Assembly: GCA_028023455.1 (NCBI GenBank)
Contig: JAQFVV010006295.1
Location: forward strand, 1,118,001-1,182,000
Reading direction: 5' to 3'
DNA from: Epiperipatus broadwayi
Taxonomy: Eukaryota; Onychophora; Udeonychophora; Euonychophora; Peripatidae
Length of the DNA: 64,000 bases
The translations under genes were made by a program, and so were the position numbers. The notes under the pieces are model-generated. The model did no database searches. It was not told where the DNA came from and worked only from the letters and a program-made list of their open reading frames with translations. How positions within the stretch are numbered: the first letter of the stretch is position 1; each line of letters begins with the position of its first letter. Shown here in pieces: positions 1 through 13,589 of the stretch.

Positions 1-540
1 TTAATTTGGGAAGGGGGGATCTTTTAAATACATACATGAAACAATGTATCTGTTTCAATATATATAATAAACTACTTAATTTTTGAGAATAAATAAATAT
101 TAATATTTATATATTAAAATTGTTTCATTGCCAAAGCAAATGGAGTAGCTGGAATAAAAATTGGACTTAAAATACAGTTACTTTTCATAGAAGAGAATCA
201 AGTACACTTAAATTGTTAATAAGTTAATAGTTTAAAAAAACATTATATTCATGGGTGTATATGTGAAAATATTTGGTACAACAGTGGTCTTAAAAAAATA
301 AAAAGATAAAATATATTCAAAATTTTTATATTTTTTAGCAGACATAGATTGGGACTGAAATTTAATTTTCCAAAAATTAGTCTTAAAAATAAAAAGATAC
401 TCTTTAAATGCATATCCCAAGAAACTTGAAATAAATTCTTTCCAAAATCCCAAAACTAGAATTTCTTAAAATGATATCTGTGATTCACAAACTGAACACT
501 TGAAACCCAAAATATGCAATGATGTGCACTTAACTCAGAG
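1..540. other. AT-rich spacer, nothing recognised
   Basis: A/T-dominated sequence with short open frames only. The longest frames are rich in Phe, Lys, Ile and Tyr, as expected of chance translation of AT-rich DNA. I see no splice-flanked exon, RNA gene or transposon end here. Confidence 0.6.
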
Positions 541-550
541 AATGGGAGAG

Positions 551-640
551 AGAGTCTTGATGAAATAAAATTTGGGTATTTTCTCAATTGTATGTATTCA
601 GTGATGTCATAATAAAATTCAGGTATTCCCTCAATTGCAT
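551..640. repeat. short tandem duplication, ~46 bp unit
   Basis: Two adjacent copies of a unit reading roughly AATAAAATTTGGGTATT followed by TCTCAATTGTATG. The second copy has a few substitutions. The block lies directly left of the dispersed repeat that begins near 660. Confidence 0.55.
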
Positions 641-659
641 TTTTTTGCATGTATTGTAA

Positions 660-2480
660 TGGATATAAGAGTTTACTGGTGAGGATACTAAGTATAGATG
701 CCTACTCAGCTGTACTATTACTAATAGACAATTAAAATTGATACTAGATTGTGCAGAGTAGAGATTCTTTGGGAATATCAATTGGCAGAGCAGTCATTAG
801 TAAACAAATGCTAAAATAGGTCTAACAATAAAGAAAACAAAATTTATTAATAGTTGCATACAATTCAAATATAAACATATTTCAATTGCAATTTCCCTTT
901 TATATGTTAGCATAAAGTGCATTTGATATTTGACAACTTTACATGATAATTCTATATCATCTCCGAAGATTATTAAGTACTTTATTATTTATATGATTCT
1001 ATTAGATATGTGTTTTAAGATAATATGTGTGCACATACATATTTCACTTTGAATTAAAAGAATAATCAATAAGAAAGCTGTTTAAATTCGCTATAAATGT
1101 TCATATTGCACAAGCCATTAAAAATTAAACCTATACAATATTCACCTGATTCCATTAGATTTTAAAATAGAGCAACAATAAATAGGCTTTTTAATCACCC
1201 AGAGTACAAAGTAAAAATATAATTCATGACGACAATTGTCTCTACTTGAAGCAAGTCAAAATTATCAAATTGAGTACCTCAAATATACACAAAATTTAAG
1301 TGTGGTGAATAAAATATCTACAGATTCCAATATGAAATTACATGCATATATCTATCTTATATTCAGACGTGTGATCAGAGAAAAAAAACAGGGCAAACTG
1401 TCTACAAATCTACACAATAAAATCAACTTATTAAATGATTTATATAGCTACATACATATTGCTTTAAACTCACACCTATATTTGCTTATATTAATGATTT
1501 TTGAATATCTTCAGCCAGATAATTAGTGTAAATTTAAACTATAAAAAAAATAACCATTTTTTTTTTTAAAACTTTTTTTCTCTAGGAGTTGGTCTAGTTC
1601 TAAATGTCTAATATTTTAAAACTAAATTTTGATTATTAACAATTGCAGAAGTTATTTTTAAAAATTTAAAAAATTTAACAAATCAAAATCAATTACTTTT
1701 ATCTTATCTCTTGAATATCTAATAATATAAACTATTTTCCCAACTAAATTCTTAAAAGAAATCACACCTTATACTATTAAAGTAGAAATATTTAAAATAC
1801 ATTTAAAGCATACCACGATATCACTTACACTGACAAAATCAAGTTTTATAATGTGAATATAAAAGATAAATACATAAAATTATCTAAAATAAATATAATT
1901 GGCTTGTTGATAATGTAAGTTTATCAAATAGTTCATAAAATAAATAACTAGGTTACTTTTAAGTTCCAAGACACAGCTGAATAGCTATTATTTTTCTCTA
2001 ATGTGGAATTAGATTTATGTGTGTATGTTTTTAAGAATAGAGCTCTTTAGTGATTTAAATTAAGTGAAGTCTTTCCATTTACAGGTTTACAATCTTGGTC
2101 ACAATTGGATTTGTTTTTCCAGATATAGTTGGTATGAAATTTTTATTTACTGTTGAGAAGTGTGTTTGTTTAACTTCATATGTGAAGATAGTTGGGACAG
2201 TGTTGGATCTAACTCAGCAAACAGAGTTAGATATCCTGATGGTTACGGGGTACAAGCTAGAGAAGTGAAATTAGTTTGCGATGGTCAGCAATGCATATTT
2301 ATTAAATCAGTGTTATTTTCAAGATGGCCTTTTTATATTATCCACTTTACAAAGCATTTTTAACAAGCTCAGACATTTACAAAATTGTTTAATTAAACAA
2401 GCCAGTAGTCATTTTAATTTGACATGTTTATAAAATTGTTTAATAAATAAGCCAGTAATTACTTTAATTACTCCATTTAC
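660..2480 (+). repeat. dispersed repeat, copy 1 (matches 13,860-15,640)
   Basis: Islands of this stretch line up in the same order and orientation with 13,860-15,640. Shared landmarks include TATCAATTGGCAGAGCAG (about 778 and 13,978), a block before AATAAATAG (about 1,170 and 14,320), GTGGTGAATAAA against GTGGTGGATAAA (about 1,300 and 14,480), TTGGCTTGTTGATAAT against CTGGCTTGTTAGTAAT (about 1,900 and 15,035), and a CTTTTTATAT block before a CACTTT motif (about 2,330 and 15,495). The copies are heavily diverged with many indels. I see no coding remnant or terminal repeats, so the element class is unknown. Confidence 0.6.
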
Positions 2481-2550
2481 AAAATTCTTTAAATAAACCA
2501 GTCCACACATTTATACAATTCTATAACTAAACATGCCCATATGTTTATAG
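2340..2550. repeat. degenerate tandem array, ~45-60 bp units
   Basis: Four or so imperfect units share a core like CATTTACAAAATTGTTTAA followed by AAACAAGCCAGTA. It is the right-hand end of the dispersed repeat, and a weaker version is present at the matching place near 15,520-15,630. Confidence 0.55.
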
Positions 2551-2559
2551 ATGACACTT

Positions 2560-5500
2560 AGTCATCTTAAACCCTAAAATATATTTGACATTTTCAAAAC
2601 CTGAACAAAGCTTAAAATATTTTTTTCCCCTAGAATTTTAATTATTAGTGATACAAAACGAACCAAAGTTTTATAAATTACCATTTAATAAAATTTTGTT
2701 TCTATAACAAATTTTAAAACATTTTTATGTATTTAGTTAAAATATATTTCTTTATTTTTTTTAAAACTAAAATAAAATTGACATTAATTTGATTTTAAAC
2801 ACAGATCTTACTTATATAATACAAACCATTTAAAAAAAAAAATCCAATTTACAAACCTGAATTTGATTCATAACTACCAACTATCATATTTTAAAAATAA
2901 ATTAAAGATTGAGATAGATCCCTATCTATCTCAGTATGTATACATATATATTGTGTGCCAATAGTGTGTAATTTATATTTCTAAATACAGTACATATTAT
3001 AGTAGTTGGATTTGAGTTTAAACCTGATTATTATTGTCTATTAAAGCTTGATTTCAATTTTAAAAAAATATTTTATTTATCTTGCTGCAAACTCTTTAAG
3101 ATTAATACAGGCTATTCTTAATCTAAGGATAATATAATAAAATTAATGATATATATTATGTTAGGGATGTATTAGTAAAAGTATAAATAGTTTTATATGA
3201 TAACAATAGTAAAAATAAAATATGTATTGATAAATTTATTTACTAAAATTTTATTTACTGCATACAGTTTCAAAATAATTTTTAAGCATCAGCAGATAGG
3301 ACATTAAACTATTGTTAAGATATGTATATCTGTATTTATATATTGAAATGATTAAACAATATTTAATTATATGTATGCAAAAGAAAAGTTAAATCAGAAG
3401 TATTCAAATATTGATTATTGTATGTAAATCAAATGAATAGGAAGCAGGGTCAGCTTTATTTAAATATAATTTGAATATATTTTGTATTCCAATTTGCAGA
3501 TTTATACTTTATTATTTAAAAATGCATTTTAACAGCATGGAACATCAGTTCATTAGAAATGAACTTTCATAGAGTGAATGGATTTGACTTCAAACAAGGA
3601 ATTACTATAGAAACAGATGTAATTAAAGATTATGGAGTAAAATGTCATAGAAACAACCGTATTAAGTAATCTTTAAGAATATAGATTTATTTGCATGCTC
3701 TTCTTACATATATATAAGGCTTATCTATTTATATGCTCTTCTTACATATATATAAGGCTTATCTGTACTATACTACATTAAATAGTGAAAGTATAACATT
3801 ATATGAGGATTTCCATAAATTTCTGATTGTATTAAAGTGAAACGGCCTTGTAGGTGGGGTGTTATATGATGTTTACACAATTTATCTTATTGTATTAGAG
3901 CAAACTTGTGTTGTAGAAAATCGTGCTGTAGGAGAGTTAGTTGTATTTAAAAAAAAATAGATATCCAAAATTGCTGCTACTTTATTTGAAATTTTTGATT
4001 CATTAGTTTGAAATTTAAAGTGAATTTCAGATTACAATAAGTCTTTCGATTTAAAATATTTCAAAAGCATAATTAATATTCAATTGATTTTATGATAATT
4101 ATATAATTAACACTCATTTATTTAAATGAATGTGATGCAAGAAAACTTTGTTTTTTTTTTTTTTTGTTTTTACATATATAATTAGCAGATGAAAGAATTT
4201 TATAATATATATAAAATCACTAATACTTATCATGAATTATTCAAATAAACTCTTTCCAGACATCAGAACTGAATTAAGCATTTTAATATATCGGATATTC
4301 TATTTATAATTAACATTCTATTATCCAAACTCATAATAAAGTTTTTTTTTATTTAAAATATTATTTAATAAATAGTATTGAAAATAAAAATTTTCATAGA
4401 GATCAATATTTAAAGATAACTCAGAACCAACATAATATATCCAGTTTTAGATAACTTTATTCTGATTTATTTATAAAAGTGTAAAAAAAAATTTCTGTAT
4501 TTATATAAATGAATTGTTTATTCTAATATAGATAATTTTTGAAATGTTCGGAATTGATCATATGGGATGAATTTGTTAAATTTGTTAGTCATAGTGATAT
4601 GGAGAAGCATGGCTTAAAAATGCAAAATAATTTATTTGTAAATGAATGGATACTTATTTATTTGACATTACTCATAAAATATATGGAATATTCAATTTTT
4701 CAATGCTCAGTTTACTTTTTAACTTCTGTGAATACTTACAATTCTAGCAGTAACTGATATTTAGAAAATTGTTTAGAGTGAAGAGATAACTTGTTACTGA
4801 TATCCAGAAACAAATCTTCAAATACAAATCAATCATCTTATCATTAGAAATTTCTATGTAAGAATGTTTTTCATTTTGCTAAAAAATAATTAATTTTCAA
4901 ATATTTTTTAATTTTATATATCTATTACTCACATCTATAGATGGTCCTCATTAATGCAATTGTTTGAAAAAATTGATCATTGAATTCATAATACGCAGAG
5001 GGCAATTGTGACTGTAACAAAGTGAAACTGTGATATTATATTTACATATAATAAAGCAATATATGTGAATTAAAACTATTGTATTCTGTTGTTTATATAT
5101 ATATATAAAAACATAAATAACAATGCAGATTAAATGAAAACAAAAGTTAGTTTTATGTAAAAAATAATAATATAAGCACAGGCTATTATTTTCAGAAAAT
5201 ATTTTTTACTATCAATTTGTGAAAATAGAATAGATGCCTGTGTGTTTGTGGTTTTTTTTTTTTTGCATGCAATATTAAAGATAAAACTTAATAAAAAGCA
5301 GTTTTATATTCTATTGAGAAAGCAAGCTTAAAAAGTATATTATTTTATTAACTCTGTCGTTTATTATTATTTTTTGAAATAATTGATGAAGATTTTTGCT
5401 ATATTTTTTTATTATTAAATGATTTTCCTTCTTAAATGTCACAACCAAACAAAATTATGCAGTTTTTGACATTTAAAAAACTGAAGATTGGTTGTTGTTG

Positions 5501-5690
5501 TTGTTTTTTTTGAGAAATTTAAGTAAAGGACAATTTTCATTTTATTTTGGTGAATTTAAAAATTTATTTACTCTCATCATTCAAAAGTTTATTTCACTTA
5601 GATAAACCTTCATAAATTCTTTATCTGCACAAATGCTTTCTTTTTAAATTTTTACCATTTGAATGTGGATGATGCTTTTTTTGCAGTAAG
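2560..5690. other. AT-rich spacer with minor repeats
   Basis: No gene or transposon recognised. It holds several poly-T/poly-A runs and a small tandem duplication at 3,695-3,764. The open frame at 4,539-4,757 (+) has no recognisable motif and looks like chance. Confidence 0.55.
3695..3764. repeat. two-copy tandem duplication, 38-bp period
   Basis: A 32-bp unit beginning ATGCTCTTCTTACATATATA occurs at 3,695-3,726 and again without visible change at 3,733-3,764. The copies look recent. Confidence 0.8.
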
Positions 5691-5699
5691 TTCTAATTA

Positions 5700-6640
5700 G
5701 ATTCTGCTTTTTAAAATATCAAGCAATATTTTCAATTTTTAAATAAATTTTAATTCATTTTCAAATTGTAAGCATAGTATTTTTTTTTTTTACTTTACAA
5801 AGAATTAATGGCATTATGAGGACATTACTCACAAAACTCCATAATTTTGTAATAAAAAATTGTGTATTATTTTTAGATAAAATTGATTCTCTTTCAAAAT
5901 ACTGTCTATTTAATTGCAAAGTGATGCCTTTTAATGCTTCTGTCATTTTTTTAAATTTTTTCCCCAAATCTGAAAAATCTTTTACTTTAAGGTATTTTTG
6001 CACTTGGGATAATAAAAGGAAGTTGCTGGGTGTATGAATAAGCTTTTTCATGTTGTTTTTGATTAAAAATTGTTTCATACTCAAGGCATTGTGCATTGAT
6101 GCATTGTTGTGGTGATATTGCATTCCATTTCTTGTCACAAATCAGGATGTTTTCATTTCACCACATCATGTAAACATTTCAAACATGTAAGTAAAATGTT
6201 TGATCATTATGAATGAATTCTGAGTAAATAATTCTGTTTGCTTTAAAAAACAATAACATAGTCTTGACTGGACTTCACTTGATGTACTTTTTTGGGACAT
6301 TAAACCATCTATAAACTTGTGTTTTCCCTAGAACAGCTTGATTATAAGCTATTTCAAGTATTACAATTGTCTTGCCTGCCATTTTCCGTAACAGAAAACA
6401 GAGTTTTATATTGTTCTAGCTTTTCAGCCATCATAAAAATCAATGATTAAATGAGACACACTTGACAAAAAAATTGCCACATTATATCACATACTTCACT
6501 TGATGATTCTGGTTGGCAGACTGATGTAGTATGTTTTCCATAAAATGTATCTAATAACAGAAGCTTTTCTTCAATGGGACCGCCCACCAGAGAACAATTC
6601 TGGGTTGTTTTGGGCAACTCTTCATATGTAAGTACAGAAA
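5700..6640 (-). mobile_element. degenerate mariner-family transposon, copy 1
   Basis: The minus strand encodes the C-terminal part of a mariner (DDD/D) transposase. The right side is collinear with the second copy at 24,455-25,360. Both share a block with ACAGGATGTTT or TCAGGATGTTT, then CTTCACTTG, then AAACTTGTGTTTT, and both end in GAGAACAATTCTGG. The right terminus is near 6,635. The left terminus cannot be placed precisely, because the inverted repeat seen in copy 2 is not recognisable here. Many indels and stops make it long dead. Confidence 0.65.
5761..6138 (-). pseudogene. mariner transposase C-terminal fragment
   Basis: A 125-residue open stretch. It starts with a block ending in YHHNNASMHNALSMKQFL, which aligns with the mariner catalytic signature around the third acidic residue (HHDNAPAH in the family). 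Here the catalytic Asp is Asn. The family's HPPYSPDLAPCDFFLF segment is eroded to HTPSNFLLLSQ, which destroys the YSPDLAP motif. It then resumes as KYLKVKDFSDLGKKFKKMTE, matching the usual KGxxFxxxEEI...TEAL region. Loss of the catalytic Asp and of the SPDLAP motif means the protein could not be active. The DNA-binding N-terminus would lie to the right, up to about 6,600, and is broken by stops. Confidence 0.7.
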
Positions 6641-6644
6641 ATGT

Positions 6645-9600
6645 TTTATGTATATATAAATATATAATATGATACCTGTGTAATATTTTTTTTAATCATG
6701 CATATTTAATTTATTTGCAGAGTAACATTTTAATTGTTCTCCCTAATGACACTTTTTGTAATCATTAAAATTGGATTTGCTTTGTTAGAAATATAAGTTT
6801 ATAAGCAAAAAATATTCTAAAAAAAATCATATTTGAACTTTGCAAATATTCAAGAAAAAAAAACCAGATATATAATGAGAACATAAGAGGGTTTTGCCAT
6901 TCAACAGTGGACAGAAAAACTGTCAAGCAAGTTGCTTTAGAAAATCTTTTTTGAATGGAATTTATTTTTAAAACATGAACATGTAAATATTAGTTTCAGA
7001 TAAATCTATAAAATTTTCTTTTAAAATATTAAAATTGTTTTAAAATTTTTAAAATATCTCAAAAGAGCCTAACACAATATCAATAAGCTGACAGTCATCA
7101 GTTTTCAAGGCATGTTCATTGTACTGACTATGATATTCTTTATTCATATCAGACTAAAATTTGTAACTTATTTTTAAAAATAGAAAATGTACTTTTATTT
7201 TTTAATAATTATTATATAATTATTGTGTAAAAATAATTATGAATATTTAATAAACTATGGAAAAATTCAAGTTTTTGTTATTCCAAACACTTTTAAGCAA
7301 TCTCACAAATCTTGTTGAAAGCGATCTCACAAATCTTGATTACCCTTCATGGCTTTTTATTTTCCAGGCAGGCAAGATCTATGTCAAACAACTATGTTAA
7401 TGCTTAGTTCGGTCTTACTTTGTTTTTATATCATAACTATTTGCTTTTGCAACATATGAGTAAAGAATTGTATTTATATTTTGTTTTAATTTTTTATGAA
7501 GAAAATAAATCATTACATGTAACTTTTTTTTTTATTTTTTTAAAAAAAGATAATAAAATAACTTAGAAGAATAATTTTTATCAGTTACAGTATTTTTTTA
7601 ATATTTATATTGACAAAGGTAAATTACACTTCTAGTAATACCTTAAATAAGAACAGTAAAGAGAATTATGGACTTGAATTAACGATTCTTTGATTGATTT
7701 GCAGCTGTGGAAAATAAAAATAAAATATCAATATGAAAATAAAATTATAATAATAATCGCATTAATCATAATTTTTCCAAAATATTTTTGTAAAATAAAA
7801 CGTCAGAATTGAAACTGTAATTATGGTAAATGTCTATATTAAAGAAGTCATTGTTAGTAAATATTGATAGGCATATTTAATCTTTAACATTAAAAATATA
7901 TATATCTAGATTTAAAAATGTCCTAATTTCTAATCTTAAAAAATGAGTTTTAGTGATAAGTAATGAAAATATTTATATGCAGGAATTATCTATGAAGTGA
8001 TGTTTACAAGTTGAATTAATATAAATTATTTTAAATTAATTGCAAAATAACAATTAATGGACATTGGGGTGTTGATCATTTGAAAAGTTATCTGTATGTT
8101 AATTTTACTGATTATTTCATTGTTTACAATATTTAAAATAAAAATGTATTATTGATTTCTAAAATTTAACAAAATTTCACATGGAGAAGAAATCAAGAAC
8201 CATATTTAAATTTTAAAACTAATTAGAAATTATATATAAAAAATAAAACCCAACAAATAGAACTGCATAAATGGCTGAGTCTAAAATTAGATTGTTGATG
8301 TTATATAATATTAAGTATTCAGAGCTAAGACTTTTAGAATTTATGACATGTTCTGTCATAGTAAGGTAGTTGGGGAAAAAAATGAAACATGCACACGAGT
8401 TAAACTTAATAAGTTTAGATGAGATGTTCATGTCAAGGTGCATTTTGGTTGACATTTCTATTTTCCCATTATCTATAGCCACACATGTAAAAGAAAAAAA
8501 AAGAAAAGTAATTTGAATATGTTGTCTTATTTGAAAAATATAAATTCTAATGCTGTTTCATTTTTTCTTTAGAGTACTTCTGATCTTATTTAATGTTTTT
8601 TTTTTCTTATTAATCTTTTTTTTTATACTGACTTCATTTTTTATCAATTTCTCTATAAGCATAGATTAATTGATGGATTCTAGAGAGCAGTAAAAAACAT
8701 TACTATGACAAGGTTCTGACTGACTTTTTCTGTTCGAAAACACTATTTAAACTATTTATTTATGATCAGATTTTACCTACAACTATTCAAAATAATGCTT
8801 AGAAAATTTCAAACATTCTAAGGTTTGGGGAAATTTTAAACCAATAGATTTTTAATAACTTCAATAAGTCAGAAACTATATATTTAGTGGTCTTGCTTAT
8901 TAGCCACTTGCCAATATATGACTAAAAAGATAGGGATTGTAAAATCGGAACATTGTATGACTTCTTTAACCTGAAGTATAAGCTGTTTTGATATAATTTT
9001 TTTTAAAGCTATATTTCACGTTGCTATTTTATTTTGATATTGAGGAATGATGTTCCTAACATTCTGTTGTATGGATTTTTTTTTTACATAACAGAAATGG
9101 TTGTAGATGTTTTTTTAAAAAAAATTTAGTTTTGAAGCCCTTTATATAGATCTTTATTTTTAATCATTCAGATATTGCTTTGTTGCTGCAGCCAGGTTTA
9201 ATATTTATTATGGAACCCTCTTTTCAACCATCGCTGTTGTTTAGAGATGGTTAAAAAACGGAATAAAAAGTATTTTCAGTATTATGCTAAATAGTTTTAG
9301 TATCCTTTTTTTTTTTGTTTCTTATTGATGTAATATATAAAAAATCAAAGTCATAGAAATTGATTAATTTCCAATGAATAACAGTATTGATTCTTTTTAA
9401 AATAATAAACATTTAAAAATATAATTGTATCACCTGTTACAGAATCTGAAGTCACAAACAGTTCAATTTTTTTATATTGACAGTTTAAATTAATGCATTT
9501 TAGTGATTTATGAAAAATGTGTATTGGATGACAGTCCCGTTATTTAGTAGTGCATGTGATTTGGGTCTAACTTGGATTCTGAAAGAATATAAGGTATTAG

Positions 9601-12355
9601 AACGTTTAAAAAATATATATTTATTTTAAATTAAAATTGTTCCTAAAAATGAGAATTAATTCCGTCTTTTTATTAGTATTAAAGCATTAATAATTTTGAA
9701 TATTCGCCTAGGTAATAAGAAATCATATTTATAATACTTTTAAAGTATTGAACTCATGATTTAACATAATTAAATCATAAATCAAGAAATAAAAAAATGT
9801 TAGCCCTTTTTTTATTTTTTATAAATAGTGAAATTTAAAAATATATTTTTGCTTGTTTCATGTCAAATGAGAATTGATTTTTTTTGTTTTTAAAATAGCG
9901 ATTATTTTTGATGAAGTAACGTAAAAATGTTTATGATTGCTTATTATTAGTTTAGAGTTTATTTCTTTTTATATGCATTATAAATACAAATAATTATAAA
10001 TACAAATGTATTATTATTATTATTATTTTTCAGCATAACATATCCGCATCATTCATGTTAAATGAATTATTTCGTTTTTTATATTAATTACCATTTTGAT
10101 TTTTTAAAAATCTAAATACAGTAATCCATATCTCATTTGCTCAAATGTCTATGAGTTTATGTATGCAAATGTGAATGAAAGCATGAATGTATAATATGTA
10201 TCATTAAAAGTGATGTGAGTATATATTATACATATAACATATTTTTTAAAAAAATAATAAGTGATTAAAACGGACATTTTAATAAAAATCAGACATTTAA
10301 AAATAAATAAATTGCTATCTCATTTGACGCTATTATCCAAAATTAACTATCAACCCATTACAATTGTATGTGTTTAATCTTTTAAAACTGAATTACCCTC
10401 ACATGAAGTGGTTTTAAGAAAAAAATTAACAAATCGGTGTTTTTTTTCCAAAATATATATATATTTTTTTTAAACGATTGATTTATTTCCTTCATCACTT
10501 TTTTAAAATTAATAAAAATTTCATTAAGATGGAGCATATCTTGTTTAAAGTTTTAAAAATGTCTCGTCTTTAAATTTGTATATAATGAAGTGATTCCAAA
10601 AACAGTTTTTTTTTAAAGATATATTACTACATTTTATTTAAGGTATGATAGAAATATTATTTTGTAGTAAAATTAAGATCAATTTATTATAATACTGTAC
10701 ACGATTATAAGAAATGCAATAAATAATGAGGAAAACAAAATTAATCTCAATTTCATCTCTATCATTAAATTAATAAAACTGAAGATGTTTAGCAATTCCC
10801 CATTAGTGATCCAGATTGCTTATTATTGAAGTGATGTCAGTGGTTTTCAGAATCATACTTACATTTATACTATATCAGTTTTAATATCTGCTATAAGCTT
10901 GAGTAGTCAATACATGCAAGATGGTAGCGATTATTATATCCCTATTCATCAATATCCTTTCTATATTTTTTGCTAGTTTTTGACTTATGCATTTTTTTGT
11001 ACTATTAAGCCACCAATCTGAAATTTAAACATGTTTTAATGTTTGGAATTCAAACCATCATAATTAAATAATTATATAGATCTGAGACCTGTTCAGTATC
11101 TTACTATTTTGGTGAACTCAGTTTTTTTTAATAACTGTAGGTATCTCTAGTCTTTGATCAGGATTAATATAAAATCAACCAAACACATATGACCCCAGCA
11201 GGAGAACACTCATATTTATACTATTTTAGTATCCCAATCCTGGCCAAAGGATAACTCTTTCTATTGAAACTATAAGTATTTTTTTTAAAAAAACTAAAGA
11301 TTCCAAAATATATAGATCTGAACTGGTTTTTGATCTATATAACTAGCAAGTAAGCTGACTTGAATTAAATCATTAAGATGTTTTTTTAATTTAGTCTGGT
11401 ATATTTTACAGTAGTGCAAAAAAAAAAAAAAAAGGTAAAATATGGATTCAGGATAAAAAGTTCATCAAATCCAAAAAATCAAAGTGCACTAAATGCAAAT
11501 CAGGACACTTTACCTGACAAAGCCTGTTATATAGAAACTAATCTGTGGATATAGATAGGACTGCTCAAAAAGTAAAAAAGGCAAACAAAGAAAATCTCAT
11601 TAGACTGTTTCCTTAAAAAAAAATCCCATCTTCTAGAGAAGAGCCTCAGTTAAGCACTTCAGATAGTGTATTTAATAAATATATATAATTTTTTAATGCT
11701 TTTATTTAATTTAATGATTATTGCACTAAAAAGCAATAAATATTTTTTTTCTTGAACTATAATTTTGATTGTCATGTAAATTAATTCAGTCAATCAATAT
11801 GATTTGTGATCAAACTAAATTCATTAATTGGTTGAATTAATTAATTTATGGATATCCCACAATTTTATTTAATGTTACATATAACAAGAATAATTTTTTT
11901 TTTTTGCTTTTTAGTGCATTAGTCATCAAATTAAATAAAAATGTTATATATATATTGTGCCAAGACCAATTTGGCACATGTATATAAAATAATTTTGTCT
12001 AAAAAAAAATTATTAAAATAAAAATCTTTCGCAAAAGAGTTTGAAATAAAAGTTGAAAAATCATTGATTTAAAGTGGGAAGGGGGTTTTCTTAAAGTTAA
12101 ACTGAAGGTTTTATAAAAAGGAAGTAAAGAGTTTATTATTATTAGTTGAAATACAATTTAAAAGGTTTAAAAAAATATATAAATCTCTTCATTTAAATTA
12201 AAGAAGAAAAATAATCTTAAAACTATTTTTGATTTTAGAATAGTAAAATATATATGTGCGTGCGAATGTAAATAAATGTAAGCTGTTAATAAGAGATATA
12301 ATAAATGCGTGTTAAAATCGTATTGAAAAACACATGAAAATAAATATTGAAATGA
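6645..12355. other. long AT-rich spacer
   Basis: No gene, RNA gene or transposon protein recognised. It contains frequent A/T homopolymers, a 26-bp direct duplication around CTCACAAATCTTG (7,300-7,340) and a 17-bp tandem ATTATAAATACAAATA at about 9,976-10,008. A short hairpin TGTGCCAA...TTTGGCACA lies near 11,958-11,980. The open frame at 8,219-8,482 (-) has no known motif. If the promoter at 12.5 kb is real, this is its upstream intergenic DNA. Confidence 0.5.
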
Positions 12356-12517
12356 AATATATTTAAAAACACAGCGGTGGGCTACTAAAGATATAAAAAC
12401 AACACATTTTGAAATAGCTACTACTAATTAAACAATCTTCAAAAACACGTCATAGGATTAATTAATTTCGACAACACACATTTGCCAGAGGATATTAAAA
12501 CAAAAACACTTTGCAGA

Positions 12518-12557
12518 TATAAATAGCCAGATTTTTATCGGAGATTCATTTTCAGTC
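12518..12557 (+). promoter_or_regulatory. candidate RNA polymerase II core promoter (TATA + Inr)
   Basis: TATAAATA at 12,518-12,525 is followed by TCATTT at 12,546-12,551, which matches the arthropod initiator consensus TCAKTY. The A at 12,548 would be +1, putting the TATA box at -30, the textbook spacing. A second initiator match, TCAGTC, lies at 12,552-12,557. It sits at the start of a visibly less AT-rich island (about 12,360-12,890) in otherwise very AT-rich DNA. TATA-like strings are common in such DNA; the spacing, the composition shift and the downstream splice donor raise this above background. No expression evidence is available. Confidence 0.45.
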
Positions 12558-12883
12558 TAGTTTCCAGTGACAGTCTTGTTTCATTTCAGATATCAGTGCA
12601 GTTTCTATTATGTATCGAGAACCAAAAATGCATTGTTGAGCAGCTTTTGGAAATATACGCTCATGCTTCAGCCTTTTAGTCCAACAAGATCATCAAAACC
12701 TGCCTGTGAAATAATGTCTGCATAACAACTCAGAAATCCTCCGTCAAACGTTCAACCGTCTTCAAGAATAAAACCAACGGATTAGCATAAAATCTCTTCA
12801 ATAAACATCAAAATCTAACCGGTTAGATATACTCCAGCAGAAGCAGCCGACAACAAGCAATATCCACGTTCCAAAAATCCTAG
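12548..12883 (+). other. candidate non-coding first exon ending at a splice donor
   Basis: Downstream of the putative start site lies about 336 bp of balanced-composition sequence that lacks the homopolymers seen all around it. It contains only short upstream-type open frames, such as a 9-codon one starting ATGTATCGAG and one of about 20 codons starting ATGCTTCAGCC. It ends at TAG|GTAAAC (GT at 12,884), an acceptable U2 donor, after which the DNA becomes strongly AT-rich again. This is the pattern of a 5'-UTR exon whose coding exons lie further right, possibly outside the window. I recognise no gene. It could instead be a conserved non-coding or regulatory island. Confidence 0.4.
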
Positions 12884-13229
12884 GTAAACATTTATTTATT
12901 ATCATTTATACGTAGTAGCCACTGCTGTAATTCGTAAAAATTCAAGATTCAAATTATATAAACTCTATAAGCATGCATAAAATGAACTATTGATGTGCGT
13001 GTTTATGAATGTTAGATAATTTAAATGTCAAAAATTATTTTTGTTCTTTCATAAAATATATCATAGTATGTTAACTTAAAATGTGTGTGTTATTTATAGA
13101 TTTATAAAAATGTTTATCATTAGTAAATGTGAGTTAATAAATTGTCTTTAAAATTAAACTTTATTCATCGGTCAATTCTTTTTATCAATTCTTTTTCTAT
13201 ATTTTATTACTGATTAAAATTAGATTGGG

Positions 13230-13560
13230 CTAGTTTATGGGATAGTTTCGAGCGCTGGATTATGAGCCTACTGACCAAAGACGTTGTTTATTCTTATGAA
13301 TAGATAGCTGGCGCCTGGAGTTTACTCCGAAACAAATATAGTGTTTGGATAGTAGGGGTTTGAATCTAGCAGCCGAGGTGGGCCATTGTTGATAGTTAGT
13401 CTATCAATAAGATCTCCCATTTTGCTCGAACATGCCGGTTCGTTCACGTAACATTTATAAGATTATAAATGTATTATGAAGGAGTTTGAAACTGGCCAAA
13501 ACTTATATATACATATAAGTAAGTGGTTTCAGCAGTTCGACCCGGTACAATATATTCAAA
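13230..13560. repeat. GC-richer block, possible SINE or repeat fragment
   Basis: A sharply bounded stretch of mixed composition. It includes TTTCGAGCGCTGGATTATG, GGAGTTTACTCC and GGGGTTTGAATC, which loosely resemble tRNA box A/B strings. No complete tRNA fold is seen. It ends in the small palindrome ACTTATATATACATATAAGT near 13,500. No coding potential is recognised. It could also belong to the candidate gene just upstream. Confidence 0.35.
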
Positions 13561-13589
13561 TATATTATATATATTATTTTTTAGCTTAT

